From JBBCJM01 sp037190175 (GTDB lineage Bacteria; Pseudomonadota; Alphaproteobacteria; Rhodobacterales; Rhodobacteraceae), in the NCBI GenBank assembly GCA_037190175.1, contig JBBCJM010000014.1:1-40650 (forward strand): a stretch of 40,650 bases of DNA, written 5' to 3'. The notes below the pieces were generated by a model. The model worked only from the letters and a program-made list of their open reading frames with translations. It did not search any database and had not been told where the DNA came from. A program made the position numbers and the translations under genes. The first letter of the stretch is position 1. The number at the start of each line of letters is the position of its first letter. This document shows positions 1-7,497 of this stretch, one piece after another.

Positions 1-1700
1 GGCAGGAGCTTGACCGTCACGTCCTTGGTATAGAACAGCGCCAGCGAGCCCAGGGTCAGCGCCAGCACCAGGGCCAGGAACAGCCAGCCCACCGCCTTGG
101 AGGACAGCAGCGGCCGGGCCACGGCGGCATAGAGCCGTTCCAGCAGCCCCCGGCCGGCATGGCCATGCACCGGCGCCCGCCCGGCGATCTTCAGCATCAG
201 CCAGGGGGTGACCATCACCGCGACGAAGAAGGAAAAGATCATCGCGGCCGAGGCATTGGCCGGGATCGGGCTCATGTAGGGCCCCATCATCCCCGAGACG
301 AACAGCATCGGCAGCAGCGCGGCCACCACGGTCAGGGTGGCGACGATGGTGGGGTTGCCCACCTCGGCCACCGCCTCGATGGCGGCCTGCATCCGCGACC
401 GGCCGTCGGCCATCGCCCAGTGGCGGGCGATGTTCTCGATCACCACGATGGCGTCGTCCACCAGGATGCCGATCGAGAAGATTAGCGCGAAGAGCGAGAC
501 CCGGTTCAGCGTATAGCCCATGGCCCAGGAGGCGAAGAGCGTCAGCAGGATGGTCATCGGGATCACCACGGCGACCACCATCGCCTCGCGCCGGCCGATG
601 GCGAACCAGACCAAGAGGATGATCGAGACAGTGGCGAGGCCCAGGTGGAACAGCAGCTCGTTGGCCTTCTCGTTCGCCGTCTCGCCATAGTCGCGGGTGA
701 CCTCGACCGCGATCTCGGCGGGGATCAGGGTGCCGTGCAGCGCTTCCACCCGGTGCAGGATGGTCTCGGCCACGGTCACGGCGTTCGACCCCGCGCGCTT
801 GGCCACCGCCAGCGTCACCGCGGGCACCCGCCCGTCGCGGGTGACGGTGGCGACCAGCGCCTCGCCCGGCTCGGCCGCGAAACCCACCGTCGCTACGTCG
901 CGCACATAGACCGGCCGGCCGTCGCGCGAGGTCAGCAGCAGGTTGCCGATGGCCGCGGGGGTGCGCAGCGTCTCGCCCGCCACCAGCATGATCTGCTCGC
1001 CCTGATCCCGCACGGTGCCGGCGGGAAAGGCGCGGTTGGCGCCCTGCACCTTGCCGGCCAGTTGTTGCAGGGTCACGCCGTAGAGCGCCAGCCGCGCGGG
1101 GTCGGGGGCGATGCGGATCATCTCGTCCGCCGCGCCGACCAGATAGTTCAGCCCCACGTCCTCGATCTTGGCCAACTCGGTGCGCAATTCGCGGGCGATG
1201 CGGGTCAGGTCGTTGGCGGTGATGTGGCCGGCCCCGGGCTTGGGGGTCAGGGTCAGCGCCACGATGGCCACGTCGTCGATGCCCCTACCGACGATCTGCG
1301 GCTCGGGGATGCCCACGGGGATGCGGTCCATGTTGGCGCGCAGCTTGTCGTGCACCCGCAGCACCGCGGCATCGGCCGAGGTGCCGACCAGGAAGCGCGC
1401 GGTCACCAGCACCCGGTCGTCATGGGTCTGGGAATAGACGTGCTCCACCCCGTCGATGCCCTTGACGATGATCTCCAAGGGCTCGGTGACCAGCTTCACC
1501 GCGTCCTCGGCGCGAAGGCCGTCGGCGCGCAGCAGGATGTCCACCATGGGGACGGAGATCTGCGGCTCCTCCTCGCGCGGCAGGGCGATCAGCGCCACCA
1601 GGCCGAAGACGAAGGCGGCGACCAGGAACAGCGGGGTCAGCGGCGAGGCGATGAAGGCGCGGGTCAGCGCGCCGGCCAGGCCCAGGCGGGGGGAAGACAT
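1..1700 (-). CDS. RND efflux transporter permease subunit (3' part lies outside the window)
   Basis: Inner-membrane proton-driven pump of the AcrB/CzcA (RND) superfamily. The visible 566 residues cover the N-terminal half. A first membrane helix spans about residues 17-38 and is followed by the large periplasmic porter domain with the family-typical LPREEEPQISVP and DDVAIVALTL stretches. Helices 2-4 follow, with the proton-relay motif GILVDDAIVVIEN (two adjacent Asp). The sequence stops in the second half after the helix-7 region because the window ends. The start is the ATG at 1700-1698, whose A is also the last base of the upstream adaptor's TGA stop, so the two are translationally coupled. 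No outer-membrane factor is visible. Substrate cannot be read from sequence. Context (DUF2892 gene, adaptor, SqrR-like operator) suggests a link to reactive sulfur stress, which is inference. Confidence 0.93.
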   Translation of the reverse strand, partial: MSSPRLGLAGALTRAFIASPLTPLFLVAAFVFGLVALIALPREEEPQISVPMVDILLRADGLRAEDAVKLVTEPLEIIVKGIDGVEHVYSQTHDDRVLVTARFLVGTSADAAVLRVHDKLRANMDRIPVGIPEPQIVGRGIDDVAIVALTLTPKPGAGHITANDLTRIARELRTELAKIEDVGLNYLVGAADEMIRIAPDPARLALYGVTLQQLAGKVQGANRAFPAGTVRDQGEQIMLVAGETLRTPAAIGNLLLTSRDGRPVYVRDVATVGFAAEPGEALVATVTRDGRVPAVTLAVAKRAGSNAVTVAETILHRVEALHGTLIPAEIAVEVTRDYGETANEKANELLFHLGLATVSIILLVWFAIGRREAMVVAVVIPMTILLTLFASWAMGYTLNRVSLFALIFSIGILVDDAIVVIENIARHWAMADGRSRMQAAIEAVAEVGNPTIVATLTVVAALLPMLFVSGMMGPYMSPIPANASAAMIFSFFVAVMVTPWLMLKIAGRAPVHGHAGRGLLERLYAAVARPLLSSKAVGWLFLALVLALTLGSLALFYTKDVTVKLL

Positions 1701-2659
1701 CAGGGCACCACGACGGTGTCGCCGGCGGCGAGGCCGGTCAGGATTTCCACGAAAGGCCGGCCGTCGCGGAAGACGGTCTCGCCCGGGACCACCGCGCGCT
1801 CGACCTCATCCCCCGCCGCGAGCACCCGCACGAAGTCGAGCCCGGCGCGGGTGATCACGGCCGCCTGCGGCACCAGCAGCGCGGGCCGGCTGCCCACCGG
1901 CACCTCGACCAGCACGCGGGCCTCGACGAAGGCGTGGGCGAGCCCGGCGACCTCCACATCCGCCACTACCCGGCCGTTCTCGATGCGGGGATAGAGCTTG
2001 ACCAGCCGCCCCTCGGTCTCGGCCCCTTCGGCCGCGATGCGGATCGCGGCGCCCTCCGCCAGGTCGGCGGCATGGCGCTCGGGGATGGCCAGGCGCAGGT
2101 AGAGCCCGCCGCCGCCGATGCTGGCCACCGGCTCGCCCGCCATGATCACCGCGCCGCGGGTGACCGGCACCGCCAGCACCCGGCCCGAGGCCGGGGCCAG
2201 CACCGCCCCTTCCTCGCCCTGCTGCACCACCACGGCGCGCTGGGCCCGGGTGGCGGCGATCTGGTTCAGCGTCACGTCCACGTCGGTGGCCAGCTGGTCC
2301 AGCCGCTGGGTGGTGGTGACCCCGCGCGCGACCAGCGCCCGGCCGCGGTCGAGTTCGGCCTGCGCGCGGCCGAGCTGCGCCTCCAGCGCCCGCAGCTGGG
2401 CGTCGAAGGCGGCGATCTGGAAGTCGATCTTGTCGTCGCGCACCAGGGCAATGCGCTGGCCCGCCTGAACCTCGTCGCCCTCGGCCACCATCAGCTCCAC
2501 CACCATGCCGCCGATGCGGGCGCGGGCGGGCACCAGGTCGCGGGCCTCGACCCGGCCGTAGACCGCCTTCCACTCGGGCAGCGGCTGCGGCGCCAGCACC
2601 AGCGTGTCGGCGAGGGCAGGGGCGGCCGCCAGCGCGGCGGCGAGGATTAGGGTGCGCAT
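1700..2659 (-). CDS. RND efflux periplasmic adaptor (HlyD/MFP family)
   Basis: Membrane-fusion protein that bridges an RND pump to an outer-membrane channel in the periplasm. It has 319 residues. A Sec-type signal peptide covers residues 1-17 (cleavage after APALA). A biotinyl-lipoyl-like segment follows around GGMVVELMVAEGDEV, then a helical hairpin at about 75-150 rich in Leu, Ala and Gln, a second lipoyl half (APASGRVLAVPVTRGAVI), and C-terminal beta-barrel and membrane-proximal domains. The ATG start at 2659-2657 lies two bases after the upstream DUF2892 gene. The stop overlaps the RND permease ATG by one base. A single operon with both neighbours is therefore very likely. No lipobox is present, so it is probably a soluble or peripherally attached adaptor. 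Confidence 0.92.
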   Translation of the reverse strand: MRTLILAAALAAAPALADTLVLAPQPLPEWKAVYGRVEARDLVPARARIGGMVVELMVAEGDEVQAGQRIALVRDDKIDFQIAAFDAQLRALEAQLGRAQAELDRGRALVARGVTTTQRLDQLATDVDVTLNQIAATRAQRAVVVQQGEEGAVLAPASGRVLAVPVTRGAVIMAGEPVASIGGGGLYLRLAIPERHAADLAEGAAIRIAAEGAETEGRLVKLYPRIENGRVVADVEVAGLAHAFVEARVLVEVPVGSRPALLVPQAAVITRAGLDFVRVLAAGDEVERAVVPGETVFRDGRPFVEILTGLAAGDTVVVP

Positions 2660-2661
2660 GG

Positions 2662-2862
2662 TCAGAACGCGCAGCCGGGCCGGGCACCCAGCCGGCGGAA
2701 CACCATCGCGGCGGGGCAGAAGCCGGTGAAGGCCGATTGCAGCAGGTTGAGGCCGACGAAGACCGTCAGCCAGACGAAATGGGCCGAGACCCAGAGGGTC
2801 AGCGCCACCGAGAGCAGCACCATGAAACCGGCGAAGGCGAGGACAAGGTGGTCGAGGGTCAT
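2662..2862 (-). CDS. DUF2892 (YgaP-like transmembrane domain) protein
   Basis: Small inner-membrane protein of 66 residues with two hydrophobic helices (about 5-25 and 27-45) followed by the family signature TGFCPAAMVFRRLG. DUF2892 domains occur in the rhodanese YgaP and in many sulfide/persulfide detoxification operons. Their biochemical role is unclear. I chose the ATG at 2862 because an AGGAG lies seven bases upstream. An in-frame ATG at 2868 sits only two bases after the same AGGAG and is less likely. It is the first gene of a tight unit with the adaptor and the RND permease. The paired GTATATAC operator lies only about 25-50 bases upstream of the start, over the presumed promoter, so repression by the SqrR-like regulator is a reasonable inference. 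Confidence 0.85.
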   Translation of the reverse strand: MTLDHLVLAFAGFMVLLSVALTLWVSAHFVWLTVFVGLNLLQSAFTGFCPAAMVFRRLGARPGCAF

Positions 2863-2885
2863 CTGCATTTCTCCTACGGAAGATC

Positions 2886-2909
2886 GTATATACGGATTTA
2901 CGTATATAC
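2886..2909. promoter_or_regulatory. Probable SqrR/BigR-type operator before the DUF2892-RND unit
   Basis: A perfect inverted repeat is visible: GTATATACG (2886-2894), six bases, then CGTATATAC (2901-2909). Each arm contains the self-complementary octamer GTATATAC, and the octamer centres are 16 bp apart. It stands out as AT-rich in a very GC-rich region. The same two-octamer layout with the same 16-bp spacing recurs at 4195-4218 beside the ArsR-family gene. ArsR repressors bind such AT-rich dyads over the promoter. Assignment to this regulator is inference. Confidence 0.65.
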
Positions 2910-2976
2910 TGGATGGAATGCAAGGGGCCGGCGACACGGATTTTTCCGGGTGGCAATGGATGGCGGGAACGTCCCC

Positions 2977-3852
2977 TCAGTCCCAGGCCGCGCCCTGCAG
3001 CAGGTCCAGCGGGATCTTCAGGTAGCGCCGGCCGTTGGCCTCGGGCTCGGGCAGCCGGCCGGCGTTGGTGTTGACCTGCAGCGCGTGCAGGATCAGCTTG
3101 GGCATCGGCAGGGTCCGGTCGCGCGCCTGCCGCAGGGCCACGAACTCGGCCTCGGTCTTGCCGGCGACATGGATGTTTCCCGCCTTCTGCCCGGCCACCG
3201 TCGATTCCCATTGCGGTTCGCGCCCGCCGGGCTGGTAGTCGTGGCCGGTGAAGACGCGGGTCTCACCGGGCAGGGCGAGGATGCCTTCGATCGAGCGCCA
3301 CAGGGCGCGCGCGTCGCCGCCGGGGAAGTCGGCCCGGGCGGTGCCGCTGTCGGGCATGAACAGGGTGTCGTGAACGAAGGCCGCGTCGCCGATCACATAG
3401 GAGATCGAGGCCAGCGTATGGCCGGGCGAGAACAGCACCCGGGCGGGGATCCCGCCCACCCGGAAGGTGTCGCCCTCGGCGAACAGCCGGTCCCATTGCG
3501 AGCCGTCGGCGGGGAAGTCGGGCCAGTTGTAGAAGCCCTTCCACAGCGCCTGCACCTCGGTCACCTTCGCGCCGATGGCGGTGGGCGCGCCGGTCAGGCG
3601 TTTCAGATAATCGGCGGCCGAGAAATGGTCGGCATGGGGATGGGTGTCGAGGATCCACTCCACCTGATACCCCCTGTCCGCCACGAAGCTCAGCATCCGG
3701 TCGGCCCGATGCGTGGCGGTGGCGGCGGACTTCTCGTCATAGTCCAGCACGGGGTCGATGATGGCGCATTTCCCGGTGCCGGGGTCGGCGACCACGTACT
3801 GGATCGAGCAGGTGCGGGGTTCGAAGAAGCCGGTGACTTCGGGTCTGGGCAT
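2977..3852 (-). CDS. MBL-fold hydrolase, persulfide dioxygenase-like (ETHE1/Blh type)
   Basis: A 291-residue metallo-beta-lactamase-fold protein. The metal motif THPHADH is at residues 70-76 (His71, His73, Asp75, His76). It is followed by SPGHTLAS (His), a DTLFMPDSGTARADF segment and TGHDY near the C-terminal third. This pattern fits the ETHE1/PDO and Blh group, which oxidise glutathione persulfide to sulfite or act in hydrogen-sulfide detoxification. Blh of the BigR operon carries an extra DUF442 phosphatase-like domain that is absent here. I chose the ATG at 3852, preceded by GAAAGAG. A GTG six bases upstream (3858) is in frame and possible. It lies 15 bases downstream of the SqrR-like gene on the same strand, so the two are probably co-transcribed. 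Confidence 0.88.
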   Translation of the reverse strand: MPRPEVTGFFEPRTCSIQYVVADPGTGKCAIIDPVLDYDEKSAATATHRADRMLSFVADRGYQVEWILDTHPHADHFSAADYLKRLTGAPTAIGAKVTEVQALWKGFYNWPDFPADGSQWDRLFAEGDTFRVGGIPARVLFSPGHTLASISYVIGDAAFVHDTLFMPDSGTARADFPGGDARALWRSIEGILALPGETRVFTGHDYQPGGREPQWESTVAGQKAGNIHVAGKTEAEFVALRQARDRTLPMPKLILHALQVNTNAGRLPEPEANGRRYLKIPLDLLQGAAWD

Positions 3853-3867
3853 GGGCACTCTTTCGGA

Positions 3868-4188
3868 TCAGCAGCCGGGGGCGCAGAAATGGGCGTAGAG
3901 CACCTCGACCACCCGGCGGGCCACGTCGCTCTCGATCCGGTACCAGATCGTCTGCCCGTCGCGCCGGCCGGCGATCAGCCCGTCGTGGCGCAACAGCGCC
4001 AGATGCTGCGAGACGGTCGAATCGCGGATGCCCAGGAACTCGGCCAGCTGGCCCACCGATTTCTCGCCCTGGCTCAGCTGGCACAGGATCAGCAGGCGGT
4101 GCTGGTTCGACAGCGCCTTCATCAGGTCGCTGGCCTGGCCGGCGGCAAGGCGCATGGCGTCGGGGTCGATGGCGGTCTTTACTTTCAT
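3868..4188 (-). CDS. ArsR-family persulfide-sensing repressor (SqrR/BigR-like)
   Basis: A 106-residue winged-helix repressor. The recognition helix region is STVSQHLALLR at about 57-67, followed by the wing GRRDGQTIWYRI. Two cysteines matter: Cys36 in RLLILCQL and Cys102 in YAHFCAPGC, 66 residues apart. That is the spacing of the dithiol pair of SqrR (Cys41/Cys107) and BigR, which form an oligosulfide bridge with persulfides and release DNA. A third cysteine, Cys106, is the last residue. Start is the ATG at 4188; no strong ribosome site precedes it. It is divergent from the thioredoxin-SQR genes and upstream of the dioxygenase candidate. The sensing mechanism is known for the family and inferred here. 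Confidence 0.9.
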   Translation of the reverse strand: MKVKTAIDPDAMRLAAGQASDLMKALSNQHRLLILCQLSQGEKSVGQLAEFLGIRDSTVSQHLALLRHDGLIAGRRDGQTIWYRIESDVARRVVEVLYAHFCAPGC

Positions 4189-4194
4189 GATTGC

Positions 4195-4218
4195 GTATCT
4201 ACATTGTTGCGTATATAA
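4195..4218. promoter_or_regulatory. Probable SqrR/BigR-type operator in the divergent promoter region
   Basis: Two related octamers, GTATCTAC (4195-4202) and GTATATAA (4211-4218), have centres 16 bp apart, the same spacing as at 2886-2909. They lie in the 79-base gap between the ArsR-family gene and the divergent thioredoxin gene, so one site could control both directions and autoregulate the repressor. The arms are less perfect than at the other site, which may mean weaker binding. Identification rests on shared geometry and location. Confidence 0.6.
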
Positions 4219-4267
4219 AGTCAACACCCGGGGGCCTTGCGCCCCTGCCGTCAGGAGTATGCGGGCC

Positions 4268-4723
4268 ATGCCCGGTTATCGCCAGATCGTCTGTCCCGAT
4301 TGCGCGGGGATCAACCGGGTCCCCGACGACCGCCCCGCCGCCGCCGCCCGCTGCGGCCGCTGCGGGACGCCGCTTTTCACCGGCCGGCCGCTGGAGGCCG
4401 ACGCCGCCACCTTCGACCGCCAGGTGGGCCGCAGCGGGGTGCCGGTGCTGGTCGATGTCTGGGCGCCCTGGTGCGGCCCCTGCAGGGCGATGGCCCCGGC
4501 CTTCGCCGCCGCGGCGGGGGAACGGGAGCCGGGGATGCGGCTGCTGAAGCTGAATTCCGAGGCCGAGCCGCAGGTGGCCGCCCGGCTGGGGATCCGCGGG
4601 ATCCCGACGATGCTGCTTTATGCCGGCGGGCGCGAAGTCGGCCGGATCTCGGGGGCGATGGCCACGCCGCAGATCGTAGCCTGGGCGCGCGGGCAACTGG
4701 CAGGGATGGGGGGACAGCCATGA
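4268..4723 (+). CDS. trxC: Thioredoxin 2-like protein with N-terminal zinc ribbon
   Basis: A 151-residue cytoplasmic thioredoxin of the TrxC/Trx2 type. An N-terminal zinc-binding segment has CPDC at residues 9-12 and CGRC at 29-32. The thioredoxin domain has the WCGPC active site at 68-72 and the conserved cis-Pro loop RGIPTMLLY. Trx2 proteins reduce disulfides and can reduce protein persulfides. I chose the ATG at 4268, ten bases after AGGAG, because it gives the usual Trx2 N-terminus. An in-frame ATG at 4259 is only one base after that AGGAG. The stop codon overlaps the start of the following oxidoreductase gene (ATGA), so translation is coupled. Placement beside sulfide-oxidation genes suggests it handles persulfides, which is inference. 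Confidence 0.9.
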   Translation: MPGYRQIVCPDCAGINRVPDDRPAAAARCGRCGTPLFTGRPLEADAATFDRQVGRSGVPVLVDVWAPWCGPCRAMAPAFAAAAGEREPGMRLLKLNSEAEPQVAARLGIRGIPTMLLYAGGREVGRISGAMATPQIVAWARGQLAGMGGQP

Positions 4724-6003
4724 ACAGACGCGAATTGATGCTGATGGCGGGGGCGGCGGCGCTGGTCGGGGCGCCGGCCGCGGCGCAGACGTCGGCCGCC
4801 CGGGCGCGGATCGTGATCGCCGGGGCAGGGGCCGCGGGCCTGTCGCTGGCCGCAAGGCTGCGGCGCGGGATGCCGCAGGCCGCGATCACCCTGGTGGACG
4901 CCAAGAAGGAACATCACTTCCAGCCCGGCTTCACCCTGGTCGGCGCCGGGCTGTGGTCGCCCGCGCAGGTCACCCTGCGCAACGCCGACTTCCTGCCCGG
5001 CGGGGTGGACTGGGTGGAGGAGGCGGTGGCCGAGTTCGACCCCGAGGCGAATGCGGTGGTGACGACCTCGGGCCGCCGGCTGGCCTACGACTTCCTGATG
5101 GTCGCCACCGGGCTCAAGCTCGACTACGCCGCCATCGAGGGGATGGAACCCGGCCTGATCGGCCGCGAGGGCATCGCCTCGATCTAGGCCGGCCCGGCCG
5201 AGGCCGCGGCCTCCGCCGCCGCCATCGACCGCTTCATCGAGACCGGGGGCCTGGGCCTGTTCGGCCGCCCCGCGGGCGAGATGAAATGCGCCGGCGCGCC
5301 GCTGAAGGTGGCCTTCATCGCCGAGGACAAGGCCCGCCGCAAGGGTCGCCGCGGGGCGGTGGATCTGGTCTACAACGCCCATGGCCCGGCGGTCTTCGCC
5401 GTGCCGCCGGTGAACGACAAGGTGAAGGAGCTGTTCGCCGCCCGCGGCATCGCGGTGAACTATGGCCATGTCCTGCGCGCCATCGACCCCGGCGCCCGCC
5501 GCGCCACCTATGCCACCGAGGGCGGCGAGGTGGTGCTGGACTACGACTTCATCCACGTGGTCCCGCCGATGCGGGCGCCGGATGCGGTGCGCGCCAGCCC
5601 CCTGCCGTGGCAGGAGGGGCCGCTGGCGGCGGACGGCTGGGTCGAGGCCGACCGCGCCACCCTGCGCCATCCGCGCTATCCCAACGTCTTTGCGCTGGGC
5701 GACATCGCCGGGGTGCCGCGGGGCAAGACCGCGGCCAGCGTCAAGTGGCAGGCGCCGGTGGTGGCGGAAAACCTGATCGCCGAGACCGCGGGGCGGCCGG
5801 CTACGGCCAGTTTCAACGGCTATACCTCCTGCCCGATGGTCACCGGCTATGGCCGGGCCATGCTGATCGAGTTCGACTATGACGGCACGCTGATCCCCTC
5901 CTTCCCCTTCATCGACCCGTTGAAGGAGCTGTGGGTCTCGTGGCTGATCGAGGAAAAGGGCCTGCTGGGCGCCTATCGCGCCATGCTGCGCGGCCGTGCG
6001 TGA
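4720..6003 (+). pseudogene. sqr: Type II sulfide:quinone oxidoreductase, interrupted by an in-frame TAG
   Basis: Read through one TAG at 5185-5187, this frame gives a 427-position FAD-dependent oxidoreductase closely resembling mitochondrial-type (type II) SQR. Visible are the FAD motif GAGAAG (residues 35-40), the redox cysteine in MKCAGAPLK (Cys190), the second cysteine in YTSCP (Cys371), the FAD-binding ALGDIAG segment, and the C-terminal LRGRA end. SQR oxidises sulfide to persulfide and passes electrons to quinone at the membrane. The N-terminus MNRRELMLMAGAAALVG looks like a Tat leader. The TAG is codon 156, where relatives have a residue such as Tyr, and the frame is otherwise intact on both sides. 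One base change (TAT or TAC to TAG), a sequencing error, or readthrough could explain it. A restart at ATG 5281 would lack the FAD domain. The start overlaps the thioredoxin stop. Confidence 0.85.
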
Positions 6004-6013
6004 GGAGGATATC

Positions 6014-6361
6014 ATGAGCGATTTCAATCCCGTGACGCTCTACTTCATCCTGGCGGAGTCGCTGGGGGCCTGGCTCTGGGCGCTGGTCGCGCTGGCGGTG
6101 GTGCTGCTGGCTGGCCTCGTCGGTGCCGTGGTCCGGCTGCGGCGGACGCGGGCCGGGGCCGGGCGGCCGCTGGCGCTGGGCCTCGGGCTGGCGCTGCTGG
6201 CCTCGGCGGGCCTGACCTTCGCGGTGCCGCTCTGGTCGCAGGCCGGGCCGGGGGCGCTGAACGGGCCGGTGGACCTGGCCATGGCCTTCGCGCTGGCGCT
6301 GATCCCCGGCGCGGTGCTGGGGGCGCTGGCCTTCATGCTGAGCGCGCGCGCCCGCAGCTAG
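6014..6361 (+). CDS. Small integral membrane protein, DUF5368-like
   Basis: A 115-residue very hydrophobic protein with three likely membrane helices (about 10-37, 53-72 and 86-110) and a short Arg-rich loop (RLRRTRAG) on the presumed cytoplasmic side. The ESLGAWLWALVALAV start and the LNGPVDLAMAFAL segment resemble DUF5368 proteins of Rhodobacterales; this is recognition from memory and moderately sure. GAGGAT lies just before the ATG, and the gene begins ten bases after the SQR frame, so it is probably the last gene of the thioredoxin-SQR unit. Its stop shares the CTAG palindrome with the stop of the convergent epmA gene, giving a four-base overlap. Function is unknown; a role with SQR in the membrane is only suggested by position. 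Confidence 0.75.
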   Translation: MSDFNPVTLYFILAESLGAWLWALVALAVVLLAGLVGAVVRLRRTRAGAGRPLALGLGLALLASAGLTFAVPLWSQAGPGALNGPVDLAMAFALALIPGAVLGALAFMLSARARS

Positions 6362-7395
6362 GGCACCGGCGCCCATTGCACATGGTCGATATGCGGGGCG
6401 GCGGTGGCCAGCATCACCAGCCGGTCAAAGCCCAGCGCGATGCCGCTGGCGGGGGGCATGAGGGCCAGAGCGGCCAGGAAGTCCTCGTCCAGCGGATAGC
6501 TTTCGCCATAGAGCCTGGCCTTTTCCGCCATGTCGGCCTGGAACCGCGCCCGCTGCTCGGCCGGGTTGGTCAGTTCGCCGAAGCCGTTGGCCAGTTCGAC
6601 CCCGCAGGCGTAAAGCTCGAACCGTTCGGCAAAGCGCGGGTCGTCGGGGCAGGGGCGGGCCAGCGCGGCCTCGGCCAGCGGATAGCGGTCGAGCGCCACG
6701 GGATGGCCGAGGCCCAGGTGCGGTTCCACCCGCTCCACGATCACCCGGCTGAACATGTCGGACCAGCTGTCGTCCGCGGCGGTGCGGATGCCGGCCGCGG
6801 CGCAGGCGGCGGCCATGGCGGCGCGGTCGGGGGTGCCGTCCGGCGCCATGGTGGCGGGCAGGTCGATGCCGGCATGGCGTCGGAAGGCTTGCGCGCAGGA
6901 CAGCCGCTCCACGGGCGCGAAGGGGTCGCAGGTATGATCCCCATGGCGCAGTTCCGCGGCCCCTGCCGACTTCACAGCCAGCTTCAACATCGCCGCGCAA
7001 TCCTCGATCAGCACGGCATAATCCTGCCCGACGCGATACCATTCCAGCATGGTGAACTCGGGCGCATGGCGCGGCCCGCGCTCGCGGTTGCGGAAGACAT
7101 GGGCGAAGGCGGCGATCCGGGTCTCGCCGGCCGCCAGCAGCTTCTTCATCGCGAATTCGGGCGAGGTGTGCAGGTACATCCCCCGCCCCTGGCCATCGTT
7201 GCCGATGGCGGTGGTGGCGAAGGCATGCAGGTGGGTCTCGTTGCCCGGGGAAACCGCCAAGGCCGCCGGATCGACCTCCACGAAGCCCCCTTCCGCCAGC
7301 CAGCCGCGGATCGCGCCCTGGATCCGGTTGCGGGCCAATAATGCGGGCCGGCGGTCCTGATGCCGGGCGGGGTGCCACCAGGGGGTGTCGGGCAT
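6358..7395 (-). CDS. epmA: EF-P lysine aminoacylase (EpmA/PoxA/GenX)
   Basis: A 345-residue class II aminoacyl-tRNA-synthetase paralogue related to LysRS but lacking the N-terminal anticodon-binding domain. It attaches (R)-beta-lysine to the conserved lysine of elongation factor P. Class II motif 2 is seen as FRNRERGPRHAPEFTMLEWYR and motif 3 as GIALGFDRL near the C-terminus. The core HTSPEFAMK and ELANGFGELTNP segments are typical of EpmA and LysRS. Its substrate gene efp starts 102 bases away on the opposite strand and encodes Lys at position 34, which supports the assignment. No epmB (lysine 2,3-aminomutase) is in the window, so it must lie elsewhere or be absent. Confidence 0.93.
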   Translation of the reverse strand: MPDTPWWHPARHQDRRPALLARNRIQGAIRGWLAEGGFVEVDPAALAVSPGNETHLHAFATTAIGNDGQGRGMYLHTSPEFAMKKLLAAGETRIAAFAHVFRNRERGPRHAPEFTMLEWYRVGQDYAVLIEDCAAMLKLAVKSAGAAELRHGDHTCDPFAPVERLSCAQAFRRHAGIDLPATMAPDGTPDRAAMAAACAAAGIRTAADDSWSDMFSRVIVERVEPHLGLGHPVALDRYPLAEAALARPCPDDPRFAERFELYACGVELANGFGELTNPAEQRARFQADMAEKARLYGESYPLDEDFLAALALMPPASGIALGFDRLVMLATAAPHIDHVQWAPVP

Positions 7396-7497
7396 GGCAA
7401 GACCTCGGGGGCTGGCGGAAAGCGGCCGGATGCGCTAGGGGCATCGCACATCGCGCCGGGCCCATCCCGGCGCCGCTTCATTCACAAGGGAAACCCC

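Noticed and set aside
5185..5187. TAG as a pyrrolysine codon
   Set aside because: SQR proteins are not known to contain pyrrolysine, the site is not catalytic, and no Pyl machinery is seen here. A point mutation or sequence error is simpler.
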